A stretch of DNA of 64,000 nt, from NCBI RefSeq assembly GCF_014042165.1, contig NZ_JACDZE010000003.1:73568-137567 (forward strand). Reading direction: 5' to 3'. Under the pieces are notes generated by a model that worked only from the letters and a program-made list of their open reading frames with translations, had not been told where the DNA came from and did no database searches. Position numbers and translations under genes: made by a program. Positions 18,143-25,806 of this stretch are shown one piece after another; position 1 is the stretch's first letter, and each line of letters opens with the position of its first letter. Source of the stretch: Moheibacter lacus (GTDB lineage Bacteria; Bacteroidota; Bacteroidia; Flavobacteriales; Weeksellaceae).

Positions 18143-18515
18143 CCTTTTTTATTTCCTTAATTACCGTTTGTTTTTTACAAATCTGATACACCACATCAAA
18201 TTTCTTTTCCTCTCTATAAGCTGCTCGATAAGTTCTACAAGGTGTTTCCCGAACTTCATCCGTTCCGAAATTGGTGATTTTACTCTTTTTGAAAATTTCG
18301 TTAAAAAGAAAAACACTGTCCATTTTTTCAGCATTGATGGTTTGTTGGGCTTCGGCTGAAAAACTCATCGGATAAATTTTGGCTTCTTCCAGAGCACGGG
18401 AATTTGGGAAATAGGAGCATTGCATAGACCTTGGTCCAAAAAACATCAATACCAATACAACACCAATTGAAAGTCCAATCAAGTAAAAACGCAGTCTCTT
18501 CCAAAATCCCATCAT
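18135..18515 (-). CDS. Small membrane-anchored protein, unknown function
   Basis: A 126-aa protein with one N-terminal membrane helix (FYLIGLSIGVVLVLMFF) and a small exported domain containing three conserved-looking cysteines (MQCSYFPN, ETPCRTYR, YQICKKQ). I do not recognise the family. It overlaps the acyltransferase gene by 8 bases and starts 20 bases after ald, so it belongs to a tsaE-ald-this-acyltransferase transcription unit. Confidence 0.7.
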   Translation of the reverse strand: MMGFWKRLRFYLIGLSIGVVLVLMFFGPRSMQCSYFPNSRALEEAKIYPMSFSAEAQQTINAEKMDSVFLFNEIFKKSKITNFGTDEVRETPCRTYRAAYREEKKFDVVYQICKKQTVIKEIKKVE

Positions 18516-18535
18516 TGCTTTAAAAATTTTGGCAA

Positions 18536-19741
18536 TTATACGATTAATAAATTAATGTCATGAAATGGAAGGTCAAACCAATCGCTGATTTTCTTTTTGG
18601 TCATGCGGCCATGGAATAAATAAATACCGGAACGTAAGCCTCTGTCACATTTTATTACATGCTCAAAACCACCTTCTTTGGCGACTGAAAGTAGATACGG
18701 AAGGAAAAAATTGCTCAATGCTTTTGTAGTGGTACGTGAAACACGTGAAGTGATATTGGTCACACCATAATGGATAACGCCGTGTTTGGTGACGATTGGA
18801 TTGCTATGCGTCGTGATTTCTGAAGTTTCAAAACAACCGCCATTGTCGATGCTCAAATCGATAATGACCGCACCTTCTTTCATGTTTTGGACCATTTTTT
18901 CCGTTACCACACAAGGCGTTCTGGCATCTACACGTAATGCGCCTATGGCTACATCACATCGTTTTAATGCTTTTCCTAATTCCTTTGGATCGAGCATGGA
19001 AGTCGAAATTCTTACTCCCAAATCGGTTTGTAATCTGCGCAATCGACTGAGTGAATTGTCAAAGACACGGACATTTGCTCCCAGTCCCAATGCTGCTTTT
19101 GAAGCGTATTCACCAACTGTTCCACCACCGAGAATTACAATTTCAGCAGGACGAACTCCGGCTATACCGCCCATCAAAACACCATTTCCACCATTGGTAT
19201 TGGACATCAATTCTCCGGCCAATAAAACAGAAGTTGTTCCGGCGATTTCGCTCAATAAACGAACGACCGGTAAATATCCATGTTCATCTTTGATGAATTC
19301 AAATCCGAGTGCAGTGATTTTTTTAGCTGACAATTTTTCAAAATAACTTCTGGTTTGCATGTTCAACTGAACCGTTGAAACCAAAAATGTACCAGGTGTC
19401 AATAAGTCGATTTCATCTGAAGTTACGGGACTGACTTTTAAAACGATGGGTTTGGAAAATACTTCTTTTGTGTCATAAGAAATCTGTGCACCTGCCTCAG
19501 CATATTCTTGGTCGGTATAATTGGCACCTTCTCCGGCACCGGTTTCAATTGTTATTTCATGACCATTTGCTACTAAAACCTGCACAGCGTCAGGTGAAAG
19601 ACAAAGACGTCTTTCCTGTAAATGGGTTTCTTTTGGAATCCCGATGGTTAATTTTCCTTCTTTTAACTGAACTTCAAGCCGCTCTTCTTTGGGCATCAAT
19701 TCCTGACGGGAAAAAGGTGTGTACACTCCGCTATGTTCCAT
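18536..19741 (-). CDS. ald: Alanine dehydrogenase
   Basis: NAD-dependent oxidative deamination of alanine to pyruvate and ammonia, or the reverse. The 401-aa protein has an N-terminal catalytic domain (IGIPKETHLQERRLCLSP, with substrate-binding Arg and Lys) and a central Rossmann fold with EIVILGGGTVGEYASKAALG. A later segment contains VIIDLSIDNGGCFETS. Compared with ordinary Ald it has about 30 extra N-terminal residues, a form common in Bacteroidota. It lies 9 bases downstream of tsaE but also has its own likely promoter inside tsaE. Confidence 0.9.
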   Translation of the reverse strand: MEHSGVYTPFSRQELMPKEERLEVQLKEGKLTIGIPKETHLQERRLCLSPDAVQVLVANGHEITIETGAGEGANYTDQEYAEAGAQISYDTKEVFSKPIVLKVSPVTSDEIDLLTPGTFLVSTVQLNMQTRSYFEKLSAKKITALGFEFIKDEHGYLPVVRLLSEIAGTTSVLLAGELMSNTNGGNGVLMGGIAGVRPAEIVILGGGTVGEYASKAALGLGANVRVFDNSLSRLRRLQTDLGVRISTSMLDPKELGKALKRCDVAIGALRVDARTPCVVTEKMVQNMKEGAVIIDLSIDNGGCFETSEITTHSNPIVTKHGVIHYGVTNITSRVSRTTTKALSNFFLPYLLSVAKEGGFEHVIKCDRGLRSGIYLFHGRMTKKKISDWFDLPFHDINLLIV

Positions 19742-19750
19742 CTTTTAAAT

Positions 19751-20155
19751 TTACACAAAAATAATGGTTCTTTGGTTTTCCTCCGCAACTATTTTAACAG
19801 TATGATAAGAAGTTGGAAGGAGATTTTTGATTTTATCGGGCCATTCGATGAAGCAATAATTTCCAGAATCTAAATATTCTTCTATACCAAAATCCATCGC
19901 TTCTTCTTCAGATTTGATCCGATATAAATCAAAATGAAAAACCTTTCCCATTTGGGTTTCATATTCGTTGACGATAGAAAAAGTAGGACTGGAGGTTTCA
20001 TCTTCACTTCCCATTTGGTGGATGATTTCTTTGATCAAAGTGGTTTTTCCTGCGCCCATTTCGCCATCAAACAAAATGATTTTCTGGTGAAAGTTGGAAA
20101 TGATTTCTTTGGCGACATTTGGCAATTCTTTTAATTGGTTGATGTTGAAATTCAT
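19751..20155 (-). CDS. tsaE: tRNA threonylcarbamoyladenosine biosynthesis ATPase TsaE
   Basis: The P-loop ATPase partner of the TsaD-TsaB complex that makes the t6A37 modification of ANN-decoding tRNAs. The 134-aa protein contains the Walker A motif GEMGAGKTTLIK (around residue 34), the family signature SSPTFSIVNEY and the HFDLYRI motif. The ATG at 20155 fits homologues. In flavobacteria tsaE is commonly found beside ald and porX; here the two YeeE-like genes and a broken rhodanese gene lie between tsaE and porX. Confidence 0.94.
   Translation of the reverse strand: MNFNINQLKELPNVAKEIISNFHQKIILFDGEMGAGKTTLIKEIIHQMGSEDETSSPTFSIVNEYETQMGKVFHFDLYRIKSEEEAMDFGIEEYLDSGNYCFIEWPDKIKNLLPTSYHTVKIVAEENQRTIIFV
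19756..19763 (-). promoter_or_regulatory. Internal promoter -7 element (TATTTTTG) for ald
   Basis: Exact TAnnTTTG match on the minus strand inside the last codons of tsaE, 14 bases before the ald ATG. It would let ald be expressed independently of the genes upstream. Confidence 0.45.
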
Positions 20156-20239
20156 TCGATAAAAATAAATACAAATGTAAGCCTGAATAATTTGTTGCAA
20201 GAAATTTTCTGGAATAATAATTTTAATTCGAAAATGCTA

Positions 20240-20734
20240 TCAGTGTGGCAATCTATCTCTGAAAAAACCGTAAACCCAAGTTCCGGCTATGGCACTCAAA
20301 AGGGTGACAATTATCACCGTTGCACCCGTTCCGATTTGTGCAAATAATGGGCCGGGACACGCTCCCGTGATGGCCCAACCAAAACCAAAAATAAGTCCGC
20401 CATAAATTTGCCCTTTGTTAAATGATTTGGGTGCAATCTTAATCGGTTCGCCATAGATGGTTTTGATATTCAATTTTTTAATCAAAAAAACGGAAATCAT
20501 GCCTACAATTACTGCACTTCCGATGATTCCATACATATGAAAGGATTCTAATCGAAACATTTCCTGGATGCGAAACCAACTGATTACTTCTGATTTTACG
20601 AAAACAATTCCGAACAATATTCCTACAATTAAGTATTTCAAATTATGGTACCATTTGTGCTGCAATTGGCTTTCGTTGACGCAGATAGCGTCTAATTCGC
20701 GAAGCTGAAGATCTTTTTCTGTATTTTTTTGCAT
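20240..20734 (-). CDS. YeeE/YedE-type transporter half (DUF6691-like)
   Basis: A 164-aa membrane protein with four hydrophobic helices. The motif GFGWAITGACPGPLFAQIGTG, with its cysteine, is typical of the C-terminal half of YeeE/YedE proteins, which take up thiosulfate or other sulfur compounds. About 45 residues before the first helix are charged and cytosolic. It lies 11 bases downstream of the other half, so the two form a split transporter. Thiosulfate as substrate is inferred from the family and from the adjacent rhodanese gene. Confidence 0.88.
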   Translation of the reverse strand: MQKNTEKDLQLRELDAICVNESQLQHKWYHNLKYLIVGILFGIVFVKSEVISWFRIQEMFRLESFHMYGIIGSAVIVGMISVFLIKKLNIKTIYGEPIKIAPKSFNKGQIYGGLIFGFGWAITGACPGPLFAQIGTGATVIIVTLLSAIAGTWVYGFFRDRLPH

Positions 20735-20745
20735 TTCAATTTGAA

Positions 20746-21309
20746 TTAAAGTGAAAGAATAAAAGGCAAAATCAAATTTGCCATAATGAAACCACCGATC
20801 ATAAAACTAATGGTCGCGATCAATGAAGGAAGTTGTAGGTTGGACAATCCCATAATGGCGTGTCCACTCGTACATCCACCTGCATAACGGGTTCCAAAGC
20901 CAACCAGAAATCCACCAACTACCATCATGATAAATCCTTTCAAGGTAAACAATGATTGCCAATTCATGATATCTTCAGGAACTAAATTGTTGAAATTCGT
21001 AATGCCGTAACCTGCTAATTCTGAAGCCAATTTTGGGTGGACTTCAACTGGATTGGGATTGGATAAGAGGTTTACAGCGATTGCTCCGCCTAAAAATATG
21101 CCCAAAACAAAAATTAAATTCCAAATTTCTTTTTTCCAATCGTATTTGAAAAATGGAATGTTGGCGGGTATACACGAAGCACAAACGTGCCGTAACGATG
21201 AGCTGATACCAAACGATTTGTTGCCAATGATTAATAGCGCTGGAACGGTCAATCCGATTAATGGCCCTGCGATATACCAGGGCCAAGGTTGTTTTATAAT
21301 TTCTATCAT
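20746..21309 (-). CDS. YeeE/YedE-type transporter half, N-terminal partner
   Basis: A 187-aa protein with about five membrane helices and the family motif TRYAGGCTSGHAIMGLSNL, in which the Cys is the one that handles thiosulfate in characterised YeeE. A second pair of cysteines is in LRHVCASCIPA. The ATG at 21309 is used rather than TTG at 21315. Together with the downstream gene and the upstream rhodanese-like gene it looks like a sulfur-uptake cassette. Confidence 0.88.
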   Translation of the reverse strand: MIEIIKQPWPWYIAGPLIGLTVPALLIIGNKSFGISSSLRHVCASCIPANIPFFKYDWKKEIWNLIFVLGIFLGGAIAVNLLSNPNPVEVHPKLASELAGYGITNFNNLVPEDIMNWQSLFTLKGFIMMVVGGFLVGFGTRYAGGCTSGHAIMGLSNLQLPSLIATISFMIGGFIMANLILPFILSL

Positions 21310-21392
21310 TTTCAATTTTAAGAGTTTGTATAAATTTAAGGTTAAGATATTATTTCCATACGAAATTAATTCTGTTAAAATTTAAGCCGGCT

Positions 21393-21791
21393 CTAAGTAT
21401 TTGCACAAAAGGAATCCTTACAAGAAATCACTTTTTCATTTGTTTCCAACCATTCTTTCATTCCGCCTGAAAAATTTTTGATATTTTCAAATCCATTTTT
21501 AACGAGAATAGAATAAGCTATGGCTGAACGATCTCCTGACTGACAATGGATCACAACCTGTTTTTCTTTGCTGATTTTATCTAAATTGTCCTAGATGGTT
21601 CCAACAAAAAGATTTTCTGCTCCTTCGATGTGTTCTGTTTCGAATTCGGTTGCGCCACGTACATCCAGAATTTGGACATTTTCTTTATTGAGGTAGGTTT
21701 TAAATTCTTCAAGAGAAAAAACATCAGCCGTTTGAAGTTCTATATCCAAATTCCCAATTGGAAAACGCAAAGCTTCTAAATTGTCAGTCAT
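21393..21791 (-). pseudogene. Rhodanese-like sulfurtransferase gene interrupted by an in-frame TAG
   Basis: The first 66 codons give the N-terminal part of a rhodanese domain (VQILDVRGATEFETEHIEGAEN). Then a TAG codon at 21593-21591 stops it. The same frame continues without a shift through 65 more codons, including the catalytic loop VIHCQSGDRSA with the active-site Cys and a typical end (GFENIKNFSGGMKEWLE), to a TAG at 21395-21393. The gene is therefore complete apart from one nonsense codon. It may be a recent pseudogene or a sequencing error. It is the first gene of the YeeE/YedE cassette. Confidence 0.85.
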
Positions 21792-21835
21792 GAGCAAATT
21801 TTTTCTGAAACAAATTTAGTTTGGAATAATGGATA

Positions 21836-21874
21836 TAAAACAAAACCTCCAAGATTTTCTTATTCCAGGAGGTT
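21836..21874 (-). terminator. Rho-independent terminator after porX
   Basis: On the minus strand AACCTCC (complement of 21868-21874) pairs with GGAGGTT (complement of 21844-21850) and is followed by TTGTTTTA. A 7-bp stem with a 17-nt loop, 25 bases after the porX stop. Confidence 0.65.
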
Positions 21875-21898
21875 GAACTGTTTTTAAGTCAGAAAAAA

Positions 21899-23446
21899 TT
21901 ATTTCGGATTCAATGTCACAAAAGGAATGATCATTTCTTCCATAGAAACACCACCATGCTGGTAGGTATCTTTGTAATAATTTACATAATGGTTGTAATT
22001 TTTAGGATAAGCCAGGAAGATGTCTTCTTTAGCAAAAATGTATTTGGACGTCATATTGACTTTTGGTAAATAATAGTCTTCGGCATTGTCAATTGCAAAA
22101 ACATCATCATCATCATATTGTAATTTACGACCCATTTTATAACGCAGATTGGTGCTGGTTTCACGATCACCTACAACTTGCGAAGGTTTCCGGACATAAA
22201 TAGTTCCATGATCGGTTGTCAACAAAATTTTCATTCCTTCTTCTTGTGCTTTTTTTACAATTTGCAACAAATAGGAATTTTCAAACCAATTTTTAGTCGT
22301 GGATCGATAGGTTTTATCGTCACGGATCATTTGACTGACGATACGGTTGTCCGTTTTGGCGTGGGAAAGAATATCGATGAAATTATAAACAATTACTGTC
22401 AGATTTTTGTTTTTGTATTGGTGGAATTCATCGAGGATTTTCTTTTCAAAATCAGAATTCAACACCTTAAAATATTGGGTTGTTAAATCACCAAGTCCCA
22501 GTCTTTTCATTTGGTCCTCAAGGAATTCTTTTTCAAATTGGTTTTTATTTCCTTCATCATTATCGTTTAACCATTCATTTGGGAAACGCTTTTCGATTTG
22601 GGACGGCATCAATCCGGAGAAGAATGCATTTCGTGCATATTGCGTTGCCGAAGGCAAAATGCTGTAATACATCTGTTCTTTTTCCAAATTATAAAACTGA
22701 TTGAAAAGCGGTTCGATGGTTTTCCATTGGTCATAACGTAGGTTGTCCACCATGATGAGCAGCGTCTTTTTGTCTTTTGCCAAATGCGGTTTGACATAGT
22801 CTTTAAAAACGGTGTGTGATAAGACAGGCTTTTCTTCTGTATGCAACCAGTCGTGATAATTTCTTTCGACGAATTTAAAAAAAGAAGCATTGGCTTCTTG
22901 TTTTTGGGCTTCAAGGATTTTGACCATTTCGGTGTCCTGAATATTTTCCAACTCCAATTCCCAAAACACCAACTTTTTATAAATATCGCGCCAGTCTTCA
23001 AAATCCCGAGCATTCATCATGTCCATGGCGATGCTGCGGAACTCTTGTTGATAATTGACTACGGCTTTTTCTGTAATGATTTTATTGGAATCCAAAATCT
23101 TTTTCAAACTCAATAAAATTTGATTTGGATTGACAGGTTTGATGAGGTAATCGGCGATGTGAGAGCCAATGGCTTCTTCCATGATATGCTCTTCTTCATT
23201 TTTTGTGATCATCACGATAGGAAGTTGAGGTTTGATTTCTTTGATTTTTTGCAAAGCTTCCAAACCACCCATTCCGGGCATGTTCTCATCGATTAAAACG
23301 GCAGAAAAATTTTCATTTGGAATTATTTCCAACGCATCCGTCGCATTATTGATCATTTGTGTTTCATATCCTTTTTTCTCTAAAAAAAGAGAATGTGGTT
23401 TCAATAAGTCGATTTCATCATCGATCCATAAAATTTTTATAGCCAT
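21899..23446 (-). CDS. porX: PorX, response regulator with PglZ phosphodiesterase domain (T9SS control)
   Basis: A 515-aa regulator of the type IX secretion system. The receiver domain (1-120) has the acidic pair Asp9/Asp10, phospho-acceptor Asp53 in LIDENMPG, and Lys103. A helical linker precedes a PglZ/alkaline-phosphatase-type domain (about 210-515) with LLIMVDNLRYDQW, the likely nucleophile Thr268 in PSATQYAR, and metal-ligand residues in LTTDHGT and QHGGVSMEEM. All expected active-site residues are present. In characterised bacteria PorX works with kinase PorY and sigma factor SigP; neither is in this window. Divergent from the HD-domain gene; a terminator follows. Confidence 0.95.
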   Translation of the reverse strand: MAIKILWIDDEIDLLKPHSLFLEKKGYETQMINNATDALEIIPNENFSAVLIDENMPGMGGLEALQKIKEIKPQLPIVMITKNEEEHIMEEAIGSHIADYLIKPVNPNQILLSLKKILDSNKIITEKAVVNYQQEFRSIAMDMMNARDFEDWRDIYKKLVFWELELENIQDTEMVKILEAQKQEANASFFKFVERNYHDWLHTEEKPVLSHTVFKDYVKPHLAKDKKTLLIMVDNLRYDQWKTIEPLFNQFYNLEKEQMYYSILPSATQYARNAFFSGLMPSQIEKRFPNEWLNDNDEGNKNQFEKEFLEDQMKRLGLGDLTTQYFKVLNSDFEKKILDEFHQYKNKNLTVIVYNFIDILSHAKTDNRIVSQMIRDDKTYRSTTKNWFENSYLLQIVKKAQEEGMKILLTTDHGTIYVRKPSQVVGDRETSTNLRYKMGRKLQYDDDDVFAIDNAEDYYLPKVNMTSKYIFAKEDIFLAYPKNYNHYVNYYKDTYQHGGVSMEEMIIPFVTLNPK

Positions 23447-23462
23447 AAACCTGAATTTCTGT

Positions 23463-23470
23463 TAAATTTG
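23463..23470 (+). promoter_or_regulatory. Promoter -7 element (TAAATTTG) of the HD-domain gene
   Basis: Exact TAnnTTTG match 30 bases before the likely TTG start at 23500. No clear TTG at -33. Confidence 0.5.
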
Positions 23471-23499
23471 TTCCTAATTTACTGATTAAAATTTTCAAT

Positions 23500-24723
23500 T
23501 TGGAGTATGTAAACAAACTAAAGGTATTTAACGATCCGGTGCACGGATTTATTAGCATACCCAACGAATTAATTTTCGACATCATTCAACATCCCATTTT
23601 TCAACGACTGCGAAGAATATGCCAAACTGGTTTGACAGAAATGGTTTATCCGGGCGCCAAACATTCTCGATTTCACCATGCGCTTGGTGCGATGTTTCTG
23701 ATGCAGAAAGCCATAGAGGAGCTTCGTGCAAAAAATGTAGAAATTACAGATGAAGAAAAAAATGGAGTTTTATGTGCGATTCTTTTACATGATATAGGCC
23801 ATGGACCTTTTTCACATACGTTGGAAAATACGTTGATAGAAGATTTGTACCATGAAAAAATTTCTTTGTTTCTAATGGAGAAATTGAATGCTGAATTTTC
23901 AGGTGAATTGGATTTGGCGATTCAGATTTTCAAAGGCGAATATAAAAAACAATTTCTGACCCAATTGGTTTCCAGCCAATTGGACATGGATCGTTTGGAT
24001 TATTTAAAAAGAGATAGTTTTTTTACCGGTGTGGTTGAGGGAAACATCAATCCTGACCGGATCATTTCGACTTTAAATGTTAAAGATGATTTGCTGGTGG
24101 TGGACTCAAAGGGGATTTATTCGATAGAGAAATATCTGACAGCTAGGATGTTCATGTATTGGCAAGTCTACAATCACCGGACTTCCTATACGGCTGAAGT
24201 TTTATTGACCCAAGCCTTTCGAAGAGCAAAGGAAATCAGCCGTAACGGAGGGAAAGTTTTTGCGACAGATGCTTTGGGATATTTTTTACAAAATGATACC
24301 AAAGACAGTTTGAAGAATCAATTGGATCAATTTATCAAACTGGATGATAGTGATGTTTGGGCTTCATTGAAAGAATGGCAATACCATGAAGATGTAATTT
24401 TATCGTTTTTATCACGTTGTTTAATTAACAGGAAGTTATTGGTCTCCAAAATATTTACCGAAGCTGTTTCTGATGAAGAGTTGAAAAAATTGGAAATAGA
24501 AGCAGCAGGATATTTAGGGATAGAAAATGGAGATTATTTTGTCCATCAATCTCCGATCAGAGTGATACCGTATGACAAGACAAAATCTCCAATTTTTATC
24601 ATGAATAAGGATCAGAGTTTACAAGAAATTTCAGTGAGTCCTTTACAGATTTTGTCAGAACATTTATTGAATCCGATCGAAAAGTATCATTTATGTTACT
24701 TAGATGTTAAGAAAAAAATATAA
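23500..24723 (+). CDS. HD-domain phosphohydrolase (dNTPase/SAMHD1-like)
   Basis: A 407-aa metal-dependent phosphohydrolase. The N-terminal signature KVFNDPVHGFISIP and IFQRLRRICQTGLTEMVYPGAKHSRF-type region (split here for length) are typical of the dGTPase-like HD family. The His-Asp metal site is HDIGHGPFSH, and SRFHHALG contributes another His. The activity on dGTP or other nucleotides is inferred. The start is a TTG: there is no ATG between the promoter and the conserved KVFNDPVHG, so this rarer start codon is the only good choice. It begins a plus-strand block with lpxD. Confidence 0.88.
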   Translation: MEYVNKLKVFNDPVHGFISIPNELIFDIIQHPIFQRLRRICQTGLTEMVYPGAKHSRFHHALGAMFLMQKAIEELRAKNVEITDEEKNGVLCAILLHDIGHGPFSHTLENTLIEDLYHEKISLFLMEKLNAEFSGELDLAIQIFKGEYKKQFLTQLVSSQLDMDRLDYLKRDSFFTGVVEGNINPDRIISTLNVKDDLLVVDSKGIYSIEKYLTARMFMYWQVYNHRTSYTAEVLLTQAFRRAKEISRNGGKVFATDALGYFLQNDTKDSLKNQLDQFIKLDDSDVWASLKEWQYHEDVILSFLSRCLINRKLLVSKIFTEAVSDEELKKLEIEAAGYLGIENGDYFVHQSPIRVIPYDKTKSPIFIMNKDQSLQEISVSPLQILSEHLLNPIEKYHLCYLDVKKKI

Positions 24724-24730
24724 TTCAAAT

Positions 24731-24759
24731 TTGAGTTAACCCCAAAATTTATATTTTTG
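24731..24759 (+). promoter_or_regulatory. Promoter of the lpx operon (TTG-N18-TATTTTTG)
   Basis: TTG at 24731-24733 and TATTTTTG at 24752-24759. Only 6 bases separate the -7 element from the lpxD ATG, so the mRNA should have essentially no leader. Confidence 0.65.
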
Positions 24760-24765
24760 CATACT

Positions 24766-25806
24766 ATGGAATTTAGCGCACTAGAAATAGCTTCTGTTTT
24801 GGAAGGTAGAATTGAAGGGAATCCTGAAATAAAAGTTTCAACCTTGTCCAAAATTGAGGAAGGGAAATCAGGGTCGATTTCTTTTTTATCCAATTTGAAA
24901 TATGAGCCGTATCTTTATAAAACCGAGGCTTCTATCGTGATTGTTTCAGATGGTTTTATACCAGAAAAAGAAATTTCTCCTACGCTGATTTTTGTAGAAG
25001 ATGCCTATAAATCCTTCACCAAATTATTGCATTACGCCAATCATTTAAAAAACAAAAAAGTAGGAATTGAACCCAATTCCCAAATTCACGATTCTGCCCA
25101 AATCGGCGAAAACGTTTACATCGGAAGTTTTGTTTATGTAGGTGAAAAAGTGAAAATAGGAAACGATGTGATGATCCATTCCAATGTTCATGTTGGTGAA
25201 AATGTAGCCATAGGAGAAGGAAGCGTGATCCATTCTGGTGTAAGATTATATACCGATACCAAAATTGGTAAAAATTGTATCATCCATTCCAATTCCGTTT
25301 TGGGAGCAGATGGATTTGGATTTACACCAACTGCAGAAGGGAAATTGGAAAAAGTTCCTCAGATTGGGAATGTGAAAATAGAAGACAATGTAGAAATCGG
25401 TTCATCATGTACGATTGACCGTGCTACTTTAGGAACGACACTCATCCGTGCAGGAGCGAAATTGGACAACCAAATTCAAATTGCGCACAATGTAGAAATT
25501 GGAGAAAACACGGTGATTGCTTCACAAACTGGTGTAGCAGGATCAACCAAAATCGGTAAAAATTGTATGATCGGAGGACAAGTTGGAATCGTCGGTCATT
25601 TAAAAATAGGAGATTACGTACAGATTCAAGCCCAAAGTGGGGTGAACAATAACGTTCCGGATGGTGCGAAAATCTATGGTTCACCATCTATGGATGCCTC
25701 AGATTTTAGAAAATCTTACGTATATTTCCGAAATTTCCCAAGCATCGTCAAACGATTGGAAGAATTAGAAAAAGAATATAAGCAACAACAAACAATAAAA
25801 GATTAA
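24766..25806 (+). CDS. lpxD: UDP-3-O-acylglucosamine N-acyltransferase
   Basis: Third step of lipid A synthesis: adds the N-linked hydroxyacyl chain to UDP-3-O-acyl-glucosamine. The 346-aa protein has the LpxD N-terminal domain (about 1-100), then a left-handed beta-helix of hexapeptide repeats (IGENVYIGSFVYVGEKVKIG and many more), with the catalytic His in NQIQIAHNVEIGENT. A short C-terminal helix ends in Lys/Gln-rich residues. The ATG at 24766 is set by the promoter; an in-frame TTG at 24757 lies inside it. Overlaps lpxC-fabZ by one base (TAATG). Confidence 0.96.
   Translation: MEFSALEIASVLEGRIEGNPEIKVSTLSKIEEGKSGSISFLSNLKYEPYLYKTEASIVIVSDGFIPEKEISPTLIFVEDAYKSFTKLLHYANHLKNKKVGIEPNSQIHDSAQIGENVYIGSFVYVGEKVKIGNDVMIHSNVHVGENVAIGEGSVIHSGVRLYTDTKIGKNCIIHSNSVLGADGFGFTPTAEGKLEKVPQIGNVKIEDNVEIGSSCTIDRATLGTTLIRAGAKLDNQIQIAHNVEIGENTVIASQTGVAGSTKIGKNCMIGGQVGIVGHLKIGDYVQIQAQSGVNNNVPDGAKIYGSPSMDASDFRKSYVYFRNFPSIVKRLEELEKEYKQQQTIKD

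Noticed and set aside
18786-19346. 186-codon plus-strand frame opposite ald
   Set aside because: It is wholly antisense to a well-supported alanine dehydrogenase and matches no known motif; the same applies to several long frames opposite ostA, asnB, katG and porX.
19751-23446. PglZ domain of PorX as part of a BREX phage-defence system
   Set aside because: PglZ occurs in BREX, but here it is fused to a receiver domain, the hallmark of PorX, and no brx or pgl genes are near.
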